From assembly GCA_946548895.1 (NCBI GenBank), contig CAMNQF010000001.1, positions 141,024-205,023 on the forward strand: a stretch of DNA of 64,000 nucleotides, in the 5' to 3' direction. The notes beneath the pieces are model-generated. The model saw nothing but the letters and a program-made list of their open reading frames with translations, made no database searches and was not told the DNA's origin. The translations under genes were made by a program, and so were the position numbers. This stretch comes from an uncultured bacterium. Its GTDB lineage: Bacteria; Bacillota; Clostridia; Oscillospirales; Oscillospiraceae. Below are positions 41,628 through 49,147 of the stretch, piece by piece. Numbering within the stretch: position 1 is the stretch's first letter; the number at the start of each line of letters is the position of its first letter.

Positions 41628-42668
41628 ATGTCCAGTCAGGAAGCGGCTTTTATCGTTGACGCGGTTGAAAAGAAGCATTCACTCCTTTTCAGCCTATGCA
41701 GCGCATCAGCGCCCCATAGGCCGCAAATCGGCCGCGCGCCGGACAACATAGACAGTGTGCGGGCGTTGCCCGGCAGCGGCACCGCCGCTGTTCGAAAACC
41801 GATAAGACCGACTTTCCAGTGCGCTGACGGCACAATCCATGCCGGCCATATCGCCCAATATGCGGCACACCTCCAGGAAGAGGAGCGGGCAAAAAACACC
41901 ATAAAGAAATATGTCCATGATCTTCACGGCCTAATGGCGTTTTTGAGCGGACAGCCAATCACAAAAGGGGCTGTGATTGCGTGGAAAGAACACTTGGCGG
42001 AAATCTATGCCCCGGCCACTGTCAATTCCATGCTGGCGGCGGCCAATGGCTTTTTCCGTTTTATGGACTGGCCGAAGCTGTCTGTCAGGCCGCTGAAGAT
42101 ACAGCGCCCCCTTTTCTGCGACGAAAGCCGGGAAATGACCCGCGCTGAATATGTACGTTTGGTGGATGAGGCCCGGCGGCAGGGAAATGAGCGGCTGGCC
42201 CTGCTGCTTCAGACGGTATGCGCCACCGGCATCCGGGTGTCGGAACTTCGGTTTATCACTGTGGAAGCGGTGAACCTGGGCCGGACGGCGGTCAGCAACA
42301 AGGGGAAGCGGCGAACTGTCTTTCTGCCGGGGAAGCTGTGCGGGCTGCTGAAAAAATACCTGAAAAAGCAAAAAATCACCGATGGATCGGTGTTTGTGAC
42401 GCGGACGGGAAAGCCCTTGGACCGCTCCAATATTTGGCGTGACATGAAAGCCTTGTGTGAGCGCGCCGGGGTGGAGCCGGGCAAGGTGTTCCCCCACAAC
42501 CTGCGGCACCTGTTTGCCCGGACGTATTACGCGCTGGAAAAGGATTTGTCCCGGCTGGCGGATATTTTGGGCCATTCCAACATCAGTACCACCCGTATTT
42601 ATACCGCGGAGAGCGGTTCTGTTCACGCTCGGCAAATGGAGCGGCTGGGGCTGATCCTTACAACTTAA
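41628..42668 (+). CDS. Tyrosine recombinase (XerC/D-type), candidate invertase of the adjacent switch
   Basis: 346 aa. Catalytic residues of tyrosine recombinases are all visible: Arg203 (ATGIRVSEL), Lys225/227 (SNKGKRR), His290-x-x-Arg293 (FPHNLRHLF), His316 (LGHSN) and Tyr325 (TTRIYT). A SAM-like core-binding domain covers about 70-150; the first ~65 residues are extra and low in conservation. Its stop codon lies inside the left 24-nt inverted repeat of the segment 42660-42905, so the gene physically abuts its probable substrate. No integrase neighbours such as excisionase, relaxase or phage genes are present. It is therefore more likely a dedicated DNA invertase than a mobile-element integrase (inference). 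Confidence 0.9.
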   Translation: MSSQEAAFIVDAVEKKHSLLFSLCSASAPHRPQIGRAPDNIDSVRALPGSGTAAVRKPIRPTFQCADGTIHAGHIAQYAAHLQEEERAKNTIKKYVHDLHGLMAFLSGQPITKGAVIAWKEHLAEIYAPATVNSMLAAANGFFRFMDWPKLSVRPLKIQRPLFCDESREMTRAEYVRLVDEARRQGNERLALLLQTVCATGIRVSELRFITVEAVNLGRTAVSNKGKRRTVFLPGKLCGLLKKYLKKQKITDGSVFVTRTGKPLDRSNIWRDMKALCERAGVEPGKVFPHNLRHLFARTYYALEKDLSRLADILGHSNISTTRIYTAESGSVHARQMERLGLILTT

Positions 42669-42683
42669 TTTTTGTTATGTTGT
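42660..42683 (+). repeat. Left inverted repeat of the switch
   Basis: Built like a tyrosine recombinase core site: outer arm ACAACTTAA, 6-bp spacer TTTTTG, inner arm TTATGTTGT, the arms being 8/9 reverse complements. It includes the recombinase stop codon, which would survive crossover in the spacer. Confidence 0.82.
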
Positions 42684-42718
42684 TGTTCCGGCAAAAAGAA
42701 GCTAGCATACATATCCGT

Positions 42719-42747
42719 ATTATACAGAAAGTCCGGCTTTTTTACAA
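42719..42747 (-). promoter_or_regulatory. Promoter inside the invertible segment (OFF orientation here)
   Basis: On the minus strand TTGTAA (42747-42742), 17-bp spacer, TATAAT (42724-42719). It now directs transcription into the 3' end of the recombinase gene, possibly as antisense; a 15-codon ORF (MYASFFLPEQQHNKN) follows it. Confidence 0.85.
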
Positions 42748-42881
42748 GCCTTTTTCCAAATCTAAACGCGAAAGAACCGACGGGATGCGCTCTGCTCCAG
42801 ATCTCGCCTGCCTTTTTGTGCCCGCTATCGGGTTTCTTGCTTTCTCCGCGATGAAATCTGAGATACAATATTCTAATTAAT

Positions 42882-42905
42882 ACAACATAACAAAAATGAA
42901 GTTGT
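42882..42905 (-). repeat. Right inverted repeat of the switch
   Basis: Reverse complement of the left repeat except for one base in the outer arm (TGAAGTTGT). Inner arm ACAACATAA and spacer CAAAAA match the left site exactly, as required for strand exchange. Confidence 0.82.
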
Positions 42906-42945
42906 TATGAGGGACATTTGAGTAAACATAGTGAGGAGTGCAGTT

Positions 42946-43863
42946 ATGGAAAAAATACTGATTGTCGATGACAGCCTCTTGCAAGCGACACAGCTGAAGG
43001 CAATTATAGATGACGAATATGACGTCACCATCGCGCAGACGGCGGAAGATGGCCTGCGCAGAGCGAGCGACGAAGATTTTTCCCTCATTCTGCTGGATGT
43101 TGTGATGCCGGAAATGGATGGGTTTACGCTGCTAAAAAAATTGCAGGAGGAAATCATTACCCAAAATGTTCCGGTCATTTTGATCACCAGCCTCGCGGAC
43201 GTGGCAAATGAGCAGCATGGTCTCATTTTAGGGGCCGTGGATTATATTACGAAGCCGTATATTCCCCTGATCGTCAAAGCGAGGGTAAACACGCACGTCA
43301 AACTCTACCAATACCGCAGGCAGATTGAGGAACAATCCATGACCGACCAGCTGACCGGGATTGCCAACCGCCGCAGGTATGACCGCTACAGTCTGGCGAA
43401 ATGGAACGAAGCGGCCCGGCTGCAAATTCCTTTTTCCATCTGTATGTTCGATATTGACCATTTCAAAGTGTATAACGACACATTTGGCCACCCCGCGGGG
43501 GATAAAGTGATCGCCGCCATCGCGAAAACACTATCCTCCTATCTGAAACGCAGCACGGACTTTGTGGCCCGCTACGGGGGAGAGGAGTTTGTGGCGCTCT
43601 CCACGGGCGATTCCTCTGCAAAAATGTTTGAGCACCTGAAAAAAATCCGGCAGGCCATAGAAGACCTGCACATCCCCCACAGCCCAACCGTATCCGAGTG
43701 GGTGACTGTCAGCGTGGGCGGCGTTACCATCATCCCTGAAGCGGGGGGCGCCTATGACGTTTATCTAAAAATTGCTGACACCATGCTGTACGACGCGAAA
43801 AAGCATGGGCGCAACAGAGTCGTTTGGGCTGACGAGCAGCTAAAGCAGATATTCGAAAAGTAA
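42946..43863 (+). CDS. Response regulator with diguanylate cyclase (GGDEF) domain
   Basis: 305 aa from ATG 42946 (MEKILIVDDS) with GAGGAG upstream. Receiver domain (1-120): acidic pair VDD, phospho-acceptor Asp in LLDVVMPEMDG, Thr in ILITS, Lys in ITKPY. GGDEF domain (about 150-305): active site YGGEEF, and an inhibitory I-site RSTD five residues upstream, so the enzyme should make c-di-GMP and be feedback limited. PleD/WspR-like single-chain enzyme, cytoplasmic; no histidine kinase is encoded nearby. First gene of an operon with a PilZ protein and a sortase-anchored adhesin, 40 bp downstream of the invertible segment. Confidence 0.93.
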   Translation: MEKILIVDDSLLQATQLKAIIDDEYDVTIAQTAEDGLRRASDEDFSLILLDVVMPEMDGFTLLKKLQEEIITQNVPVILITSLADVANEQHGLILGAVDYITKPYIPLIVKARVNTHVKLYQYRRQIEEQSMTDQLTGIANRRRYDRYSLAKWNEAARLQIPFSICMFDIDHFKVYNDTFGHPAGDKVIAAIAKTLSSYLKRSTDFVARYGGEEFVALSTGDSSAKMFEHLKKIRQAIEDLHIPHSPTVSEWVTVSVGGVTIIPEAGGAYDVYLKIADTMLYDAKKHGRNRVVWADEQLKQIFEK

Positions 43864-43882
43864 ACAGAACTTGGAGGAAATC

Positions 43883-44569
43883 ATGAAATTGTTCCACCTG
43901 TTTGGAAGGAAAAGGGGTGCGCCGCCTCAAGAGGCTGAAAAGCAAACCGGCGCGGACGAGTGGGAAGTCTATTCGGGGATGCGGGTAGAGGTGACGACCG
44001 TTAGCGGCCATATCCTTTTCGTGGCGAAGCTGATGAGCCTGCACGGAAGCCACGCGGAACTGCACCAGTATTCGAAAGCGGAGATTGCTCAAGAGGAACC
44101 CACTCCTGTGAAGATACGCGGGTACAACGACAGAGATCGAAAGGCTGTCTGCATGGAGGGCGTGATTTCGCCCCTGCCGCAGAATAAATGGTCGGTTGCG
44201 GGATTAAAAGTATGCCGGGTGGGAAATGACCGCGCCTTTTTTCGCCTTGACACGAACCTTGACGCGACCGCTACCATGTTCAGGGGCTTGGAAATGGGGG
44301 AAAAACCGTGCAAGCTGCTGAATATCAGCATAGGCGGAGCCTGCATTAGTTCGGAATCCAGATACCATGACGGCGATAAATTTTTATTGAAGGTCAGGCT
44401 GCTGGAGGACAGGCCGGAGTCAGCCCTGTTTTCTCAGGTGGTGCGCGTCCTTGAAAAGGGCGGCGCCGGCTTTGAGTACGGATGCCGGTTTTTGGAGCTG
44501 ACCGAAGCCGATCAGGAGCAGATTACACAGAACATTTTCGCGGCGCAGAGACAGAAAAGAGGACATTAA
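43883..44569 (+). CDS. PilZ domain protein (c-di-GMP receptor)
   Basis: 228 aa from ATG 43883 with GGAGG five bases upstream (the ORF-track start is a TTG inside that RBS region). The N-terminal half resembles a YcgR-N/flagellar brake-like beta domain (GMRVEVTTVSGHILFVAKLMSL). The C-terminal PilZ domain has both c-di-GMP contacts: RAFFR (RxxxR) and NISIGGACI (N/DxSxxG). It is therefore expected to bind the product of the upstream cyclase. Only 19 bp separate the genes. Output target unknown; the adhesin gene 13 bp downstream suggests control of surface attachment. Confidence 0.9.
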   Translation: MKLFHLFGRKRGAPPQEAEKQTGADEWEVYSGMRVEVTTVSGHILFVAKLMSLHGSHAELHQYSKAEIAQEEPTPVKIRGYNDRDRKAVCMEGVISPLPQNKWSVAGLKVCRVGNDRAFFRLDTNLDATATMFRGLEMGEKPCKLLNISIGGACISSESRYHDGDKFLLKVRLLEDRPESALFSQVVRVLEKGGAGFEYGCRFLELTEADQEQITQNIFAAQRQKRGH

Positions 44570-44582
44570 AGGAGAATACGAA

Positions 44583-47500
44583 ATGGGGATGTTTTATCGC
44601 CGTAGCCGGGGCGGAAAGCGGCTTCAACGGGAATCAAAATCTGAACGCAATTCAGGAGTACGGCTTGCCGCGCTCCTTTTGTGCCTGTCCATGCTGACAG
44701 GCCTTCTCCCCACCCTGGCACAGGCGGCGGGAGATATGGAAAAACTCTCCGGCATTGTGACGTTTGACAGCATCACCCTCCACGATGCCGGCTCCAGCGC
44801 GGCAATTGCGAACGGCGCCCTCATTGAAAAGGACAGGCAGCTGATGCTGCGCTATACATACACGATCACAGAGGATCAGTGTAAACAGATCGCGGCAGAT
44901 ACGCGGTATTATTTAGAAGTATCGCCCCATTTAGTACTGACCCATTTGGAAAGCGGGTCACCTCTGACCATTGAAACCGATAGCGGGCAGGTTCAGTTTG
45001 GCAAGATTTATGCGGACGGCAGCAGCGCATGGGTGATATTTGACGCAAAGGAAGGCGGCGCCGGCACCGTCTTATCGGAATATGGGGAACTGAATGACGC
45101 CTATTTCTACCTGAACTGTAACCGGGCAGGCGATGTACCGGCGGATGAATCGCCCATAGATGGGAACAGCAACCTGTACGCGATAAAGGTTGAAAACAGG
45201 GACATACTCCAGTTCGGGTACGCGGAAAATGAATCGGTTGCGGCGAAAGCGCAGATCAGCAAGGACGGCAGCCTGATGGGCAGGACCATCACCTGGTCGA
45301 TTGACTATACTCCGTGGCAGAATCCCGCCGGGAACGATCCTGTTGACCTGAGCACACCCTTTGAGCTGCGGGATACCATTGATTCCAGCCTGCACAGCTT
45401 TGTCGGCGGCAGTGTGACAATCGGCGGAGCACCCGTGGCCGCTGTTGCGTCCCGCGGCGACCTCAAGGGCGGGGAGGATGCCTATGTGATCGTCGAGACG
45501 CCGGAAGACGGCGGAAACACGACCTTGACATTCGGCGGCACAAAATTTAACGCGGGTCAGGCGACACAGGGAAATCCGGCAGCGCCGCTGAACATTACCT
45601 ATCAGACTGCCATCAATGATGATCTTCTCCTGCCGGGCGGCGCGGCCGACAAAATCGTAACCAACACCGCCTACTTGTTTGCCGGCAAAGAGGGCTTGTT
45701 CAGCCGCCTGAACATCAGCGGCGGCACCACCGTAACCATTCCCCAGCCCATATGGCTGACAAAGACGGGAAAGACGACTCGCAACCCAGGCAATGGATCC
45801 ACCACCAATTGGGAGGTTACGTTTCAGCCCAACGGCTTTTCGTTTACCGCGGACAACAGCCTGACGCTCTCAGACCAACTTCCGACCGGCAGCACGCTGG
45901 TGGCAGATTCGCTGGAAGTAAATGGGACCAAGACGGCGGCAGTAGCCGGGGCAAATAACGGGTTTACGGTTTCCCCGATTACAACGGACAATCAGGCTGT
46001 CACCATCACCTATCAGACCCATGTGCCGGAAGAAATGTACGACAGCGGCACAAGCCTGGGCAGCAATGCGGCGTGGTTTATATTTGATTACAACGGTTCG
46101 AGCTATTCCACACCCAGGGCCACGACGCCCATTGGCAGCGGGGACGGCAGCGGGACCCCCGGAACGGCCACGCTGGTCAAGACAAACGGAGGATACAAAG
46201 CGGCGACCCGCACCATTGACTGGACCGTGAAAATCAATCCCCACCAGGCGTATCTCAGGGGCGGCACGTTTACAGACGATCTGAGCGCGGTTGGGCCTCG
46301 ATGCGCCAAGGGGCACGACAGCGGCCTGGAACTGGCAGGCGGCGTGGACGGCATCGCCATCAAGATCGACGGCAGCGACCCGAGCGAAGATGAGAAAGCG
46401 CTTGTCAAGTTAGACTATGAATACAATACGCGGGTCCTCACCATAGAAGTTGGGGAGATTGGCGCGAAAATCATCACGCTCACCTACACCACCAAGGTCT
46501 GTGACCCCTGTATCTTTGCCAACAACAGCGCGAACGTCACATTAACCAATGAAATTTCGGGAGACATGGGGATTGGCAAAGATACCGCTGGCACGCGCCC
46601 GGTCAGCGCCAGCAGCGCGGCGGTGGCCGGCGCCACGGTTTTGACCAAAAAAGCGCCGGTCTATGATTACGCCAGCGGCACGATGAAGTGGACGGCAGAG
46701 GTAGACGCGGCGGGGCTGCCTATGGCGGGTGTGGTCTTGACGGACGAGCTGCCCGAAGGCTTGACCTATGTGGAAAACTCGCTGCAAATTGCCCCGGAAA
46801 TTCAAGGCGCGTCGGCAAGCGTGAAGGGGCAGACGCTGACAATTCATCTGGGCGCCCTCACGGGATTAACGGCCGTTACCTTTGATACTGAGGTTGACCC
46901 AGAGGCGCTAGGTTTCAGCGGCGATGGCCCGGTGGTGGTGGAGAACACCATCCAAATGAACGGAGAGGCGGACGGAGCTGAGTTCGCGGAGGTTTCCCAC
47001 CGCGTTCAGCAGAATTTTTCCAATCACGGCCTTGTCAAGAGCAGCGCGGTGGATAACCGGCAGGAGCTGATTCAATACGAGGTGCTGATTAACCCGTACC
47101 ACCTTGCCCTGCCGGAAAATCCCTCCCTTGTGGACACGCTGGACAGACGGCTCCAACTGGACACAGATACGTTGAGGTTCTATCAAGCAACCCTGGGCGG
47201 AACAACCGCGGCCAGCGGACAGAGACCCGATTATGAAAAGATTGGAGACGGTCAGCCGCTGGAAATCACCGGCTTTGACCCGGACGAGAACAGCTTCACC
47301 GTGCGGCTTCCGATCAGCGCCGGCAGCCGGGACGCCTACGTGCTGACCTATACGGCGGATTTGATTGACCATCAGGCGGGCAGTTACGGCAACAGCGTCC
47401 GTTTTGAGGGCGGCTCCGTTCTGCTGGGCGGCAGCAAAAATAACAGCGCTTCCGTCGGCGGAGGCGGCGGGGGCGGCGGAGGCGGCGTCGCCGCCCGGAG

Positions 47501-48809
47501 AGCCACGATTGCCGTTGTCAAAACGGACGGGGAAACACAATCCCCGCTTTCCGGCGTGTCCTTCCTGCTGTATCAATGGGACAGCGGCAGCGAAACGCGA
47601 GGCCTGCCCTTCGCCAAGGGGCAAACGGACGCCAATGGAAAGCTGTCGTTCAAGGTAAAACCCAACGCGGTCTATGAGTTAGTGGAAACTGAGAGCGTCC
47701 CCGGTTACGGCAGCGATTTCAAATGGGCAAGCCTTCCAGACAGTGTGAGGGAAACGGACAGCGGCCTCTTGATTACAGCGGGCGCGGCAAAATCAGAGCT
47801 GAAGCTGGAGCTGACAAACGATGCCGATACCACCGACATTGTATTCCGGCTGGTCAATGAATCCGGCATCCCGATGGCGGGCGCGAGCGTGAAGATATTC
47901 GCGTTTGACCCCGCAGGAGAAACGAACCCGGTTCCGGCCAAGGAGGCAACCGTTTCCCCCGATGGGACAGTCAGGTTCCCGGGGATCCGCCGCGGAGCAA
48001 AATACTATATCCAGCGCCCTGATGGCGGAATTATGCCCATAGACGTTCCCGTCCAGGCAAATGACGAGCCAAAGGTGACTCTGCCGGACGGCACAACGGC
48101 AACGCTTAACGCGGACTATCGGGCAACCGGCGCCATGCCGGCGGAGCAACAGTGGGAATTAACGGTCAAGAAAGTAATCAGCGGCGGCGAAACCCCTCTG
48201 CCTGGGGCGGCGATTGGATTGTACGCGGACGCAGCCTGTCAGGCATTGATTAAAACAGCGGTCAGCGGACCGAATGGAATCATCACTTTTTCGGGTTTGA
48301 TAGAGGATCAAAGCTACTGGCTAAAAGAAACGGCGGCGCCAAACGGGTATCGGTTAAACTCTAACAGCTATGAGGGAACGGAAGAAACTCCCGCCGTAAC
48401 CATCGAAAATACTCCATTGCCAGTGAATCCCGGTAGGCCCGGCGATGGGGGGAACCCTGCTGATCCGAGCAGACCCGGTGATCCGGGCGATACGGAGAAT
48501 TCGGGCGATACGGAGAATTCGGGCGATACGGAGAATTCGGGCGATACGGAGAAACCGGGCGATGCGGAGGATCCGAACAATGCGAATGATTCGGGCAGCT
48601 CCGATCATTCCGGCCATCCTGATAGCCCTGGCGAACCCAGCGCACCCGCAAGCCCTGGCGGTGGAGGGGCCTCCACAGGCGGCCCTGACATCCCGCAAAC
48701 GGGCGACAATACCCAATTTTTGATCGTTGTGACGCTGTTTTCAGGCATTTCGCTGGCGGCGGTGATGCTATACCAATTTTTGGAGTCAAGAAGGCGTGAA
48801 AAAAAGTAA
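44583..48809 (+). CDS. Sortase-anchored surface adhesin with SpaA/Cna-B-like domains
   Basis: 1408 aa. A long basic N terminus precedes the signal segment VRLAALLLCLSMLTGLLPTLAQA. A large extracellular part contains several repeated beta-sandwich modules with TYTTKV/TYQT-type strands and DELPEGLTYVENSL, typical of isopeptide/collagen-adhesin-like repeats. A Gly10 hinge follows, then SpaA/Cna-B-like domains (IAVVKTDGETQSPLSGVSFLLYQ and LTVKKVISGGETPLPGAAIGLY). The C terminus has a Pro/Gly/Asp-rich stalk encoded by 18-bp repeats, IPQTG sorting signal, TM helix and RRREKK tail. Covalently wall-anchored adhesin or pilin-like protein; no sortase gene in the window. Cotranscribed with the GGDEF and PilZ genes, RBS AAAGGAG overlapping the PilZ stop. 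Confidence 0.9.
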   Translation: MGMFYRRSRGGKRLQRESKSERNSGVRLAALLLCLSMLTGLLPTLAQAAGDMEKLSGIVTFDSITLHDAGSSAAIANGALIEKDRQLMLRYTYTITEDQCKQIAADTRYYLEVSPHLVLTHLESGSPLTIETDSGQVQFGKIYADGSSAWVIFDAKEGGAGTVLSEYGELNDAYFYLNCNRAGDVPADESPIDGNSNLYAIKVENRDILQFGYAENESVAAKAQISKDGSLMGRTITWSIDYTPWQNPAGNDPVDLSTPFELRDTIDSSLHSFVGGSVTIGGAPVAAVASRGDLKGGEDAYVIVETPEDGGNTTLTFGGTKFNAGQATQGNPAAPLNITYQTAINDDLLLPGGAADKIVTNTAYLFAGKEGLFSRLNISGGTTVTIPQPIWLTKTGKTTRNPGNGSTTNWEVTFQPNGFSFTADNSLTLSDQLPTGSTLVADSLEVNGTKTAAVAGANNGFTVSPITTDNQAVTITYQTHVPEEMYDSGTSLGSNAAWFIFDYNGSSYSTPRATTPIGSGDGSGTPGTATLVKTNGGYKAATRTIDWTVKINPHQAYLRGGTFTDDLSAVGPRCAKGHDSGLELAGGVDGIAIKIDGSDPSEDEKALVKLDYEYNTRVLTIEVGEIGAKIITLTYTTKVCDPCIFANNSANVTLTNEISGDMGIGKDTAGTRPVSASSAAVAGATVLTKKAPVYDYASGTMKWTAEVDAAGLPMAGVVLTDELPEGLTYVENSLQIAPEIQGASASVKGQTLTIHLGALTGLTAVTFDTEVDPEALGFSGDGPVVVENTIQMNGEADGAEFAEVSHRVQQNFSNHGLVKSSAVDNRQELIQYEVLINPYHLALPENPSLVDTLDRRLQLDTDTLRFYQATLGGTTAASGQRPDYEKIGDGQPLEITGFDPDENSFTVRLPISAGSRDAYVLTYTADLIDHQAGSYGNSVRFEGGSVLLGGSKNNSASVGGGGGGGGGGVAARRATIAVVKTDGETQSPLSGVSFLLYQWDSGSETRGLPFAKGQTDANGKLSFKVKPNAVYELVETESVPGYGSDFKWASLPDSVRETDSGLLITAGAAKSELKLELTNDADTTDIVFRLVNESGIPMAGASVKIFAFDPAGETNPVPAKEATVSPDGTVRFPGIRRGAKYYIQRPDGGIMPIDVPVQANDEPKVTLPDGTTATLNADYRATGAMPAEQQWELTVKKVISGGETPLPGAAIGLYADAACQALIKTAVSGPNGIITFSGLIEDQSYWLKETAAPNGYRLNSNSYEGTEETPAVTIENTPLPVNPGRPGDGGNPADPSRPGDPGDTENSGDTENSGDTENSGDTEKPGDAEDPNNANDSGSSDHSGHPDSPGEPSAPASPGGGGASTGGPDIPQTGDNTQFLIVVTLFSGISLAAVMLYQFLESRRREKK
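48485..48574 (+). repeat. 18-bp tandem repeat in the adhesin stalk
   Basis: Five units of GGGCGATACGGAGAATTC; the first three identical, the last two diverged. They encode repeats of GDTENS. Copy number changes would keep the frame and alter stalk length. Confidence 0.9.
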
Positions 48810-48950
48810 TGCGCTCCCCGCTGTTGCTCTTTGCCCCGGCTGTTTTTATCCGTTTCGGTACGGCGCCGGCAATATGGGCACTGACTTTTCCGGCCCGCAT
48901 CGGGGGGCGCAGTCAGCGGCTCCAGGAAAAACTGCATTTGGATCGTAAGC

Positions 48951-48990
48951 TTACGCAGCCCTCGGATTTTTGTATCCGAGGGCTGCGTAA
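48951..48990. terminator. Terminator hairpin between convergent surface-protein genes (1)
   Basis: A 17-bp perfect stem with TTTTGT loop, about 140 bp after the adhesin stop. Confidence 0.7.
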
Positions 48991-49039
48991 ACGTTATGGC
49001 CACCGGCTATATGGCCAGGCAGCGTCTCAGGAAAAGAAC

Positions 49040-49093
49040 GGCCCTGCCCGCTCCAAACAATTGACAAACCATTTGTTCGGATTAGGCAGGGCC
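49040..49093. terminator. Foldback structure between convergent surface-protein genes (2)
   Basis: GGCCCTGCC pairs with GGCAGGGCC, with an inner weaker stem (AACAA/TTGTT). On either strand it would end transcripts of the adhesin or the giant SLH gene. The gap 48810-49147 holds no gene. Confidence 0.5.
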
Positions 49094-49147
49094 GGCCGTT
49101 TAAAACGTGAGCCTTACTAGACGCGAACCTGATTCAGCGCCCTTCTA

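Larger units (their letters stand above)
42660..42905. other. Putative invertible promoter segment (phase switch)
   Basis: About 246 bp bounded by 24-nt inverted repeats (23 of 24 matches), lying between the tyrosine recombinase and the c-di-GMP/adhesin operon. It holds one strong promoter, which points leftwards in this sequence. By symmetry, inversion would move that promoter to about 42818-42846 facing right, giving a ~90-nt leader before the GGDEF gene. No terminator with a good U-tract and no convincing rightward promoter was seen in the present orientation. Confidence 0.8.

Noticed and set aside
41628-42668. Recombinase as integrase of a prophage or conjugative element
   Set aside because: No phage structural, relaxase, excisionase or replication genes nearby, no tRNA attachment site, and the inverted repeats beside it give a better explanation.
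42665-42868. 67-codon minus-strand ORF in the invertible segment
   Set aside because: It starts upstream of the promoter, has no RBS or homology I recognise; only its last 15 codons could be transcribed.
48485-48574. CRISPR array
   Set aside because: The 18-bp units are contiguous without spacers and encode in-frame peptide repeats; no cas genes. No other spaced direct repeats were noticed in the window.
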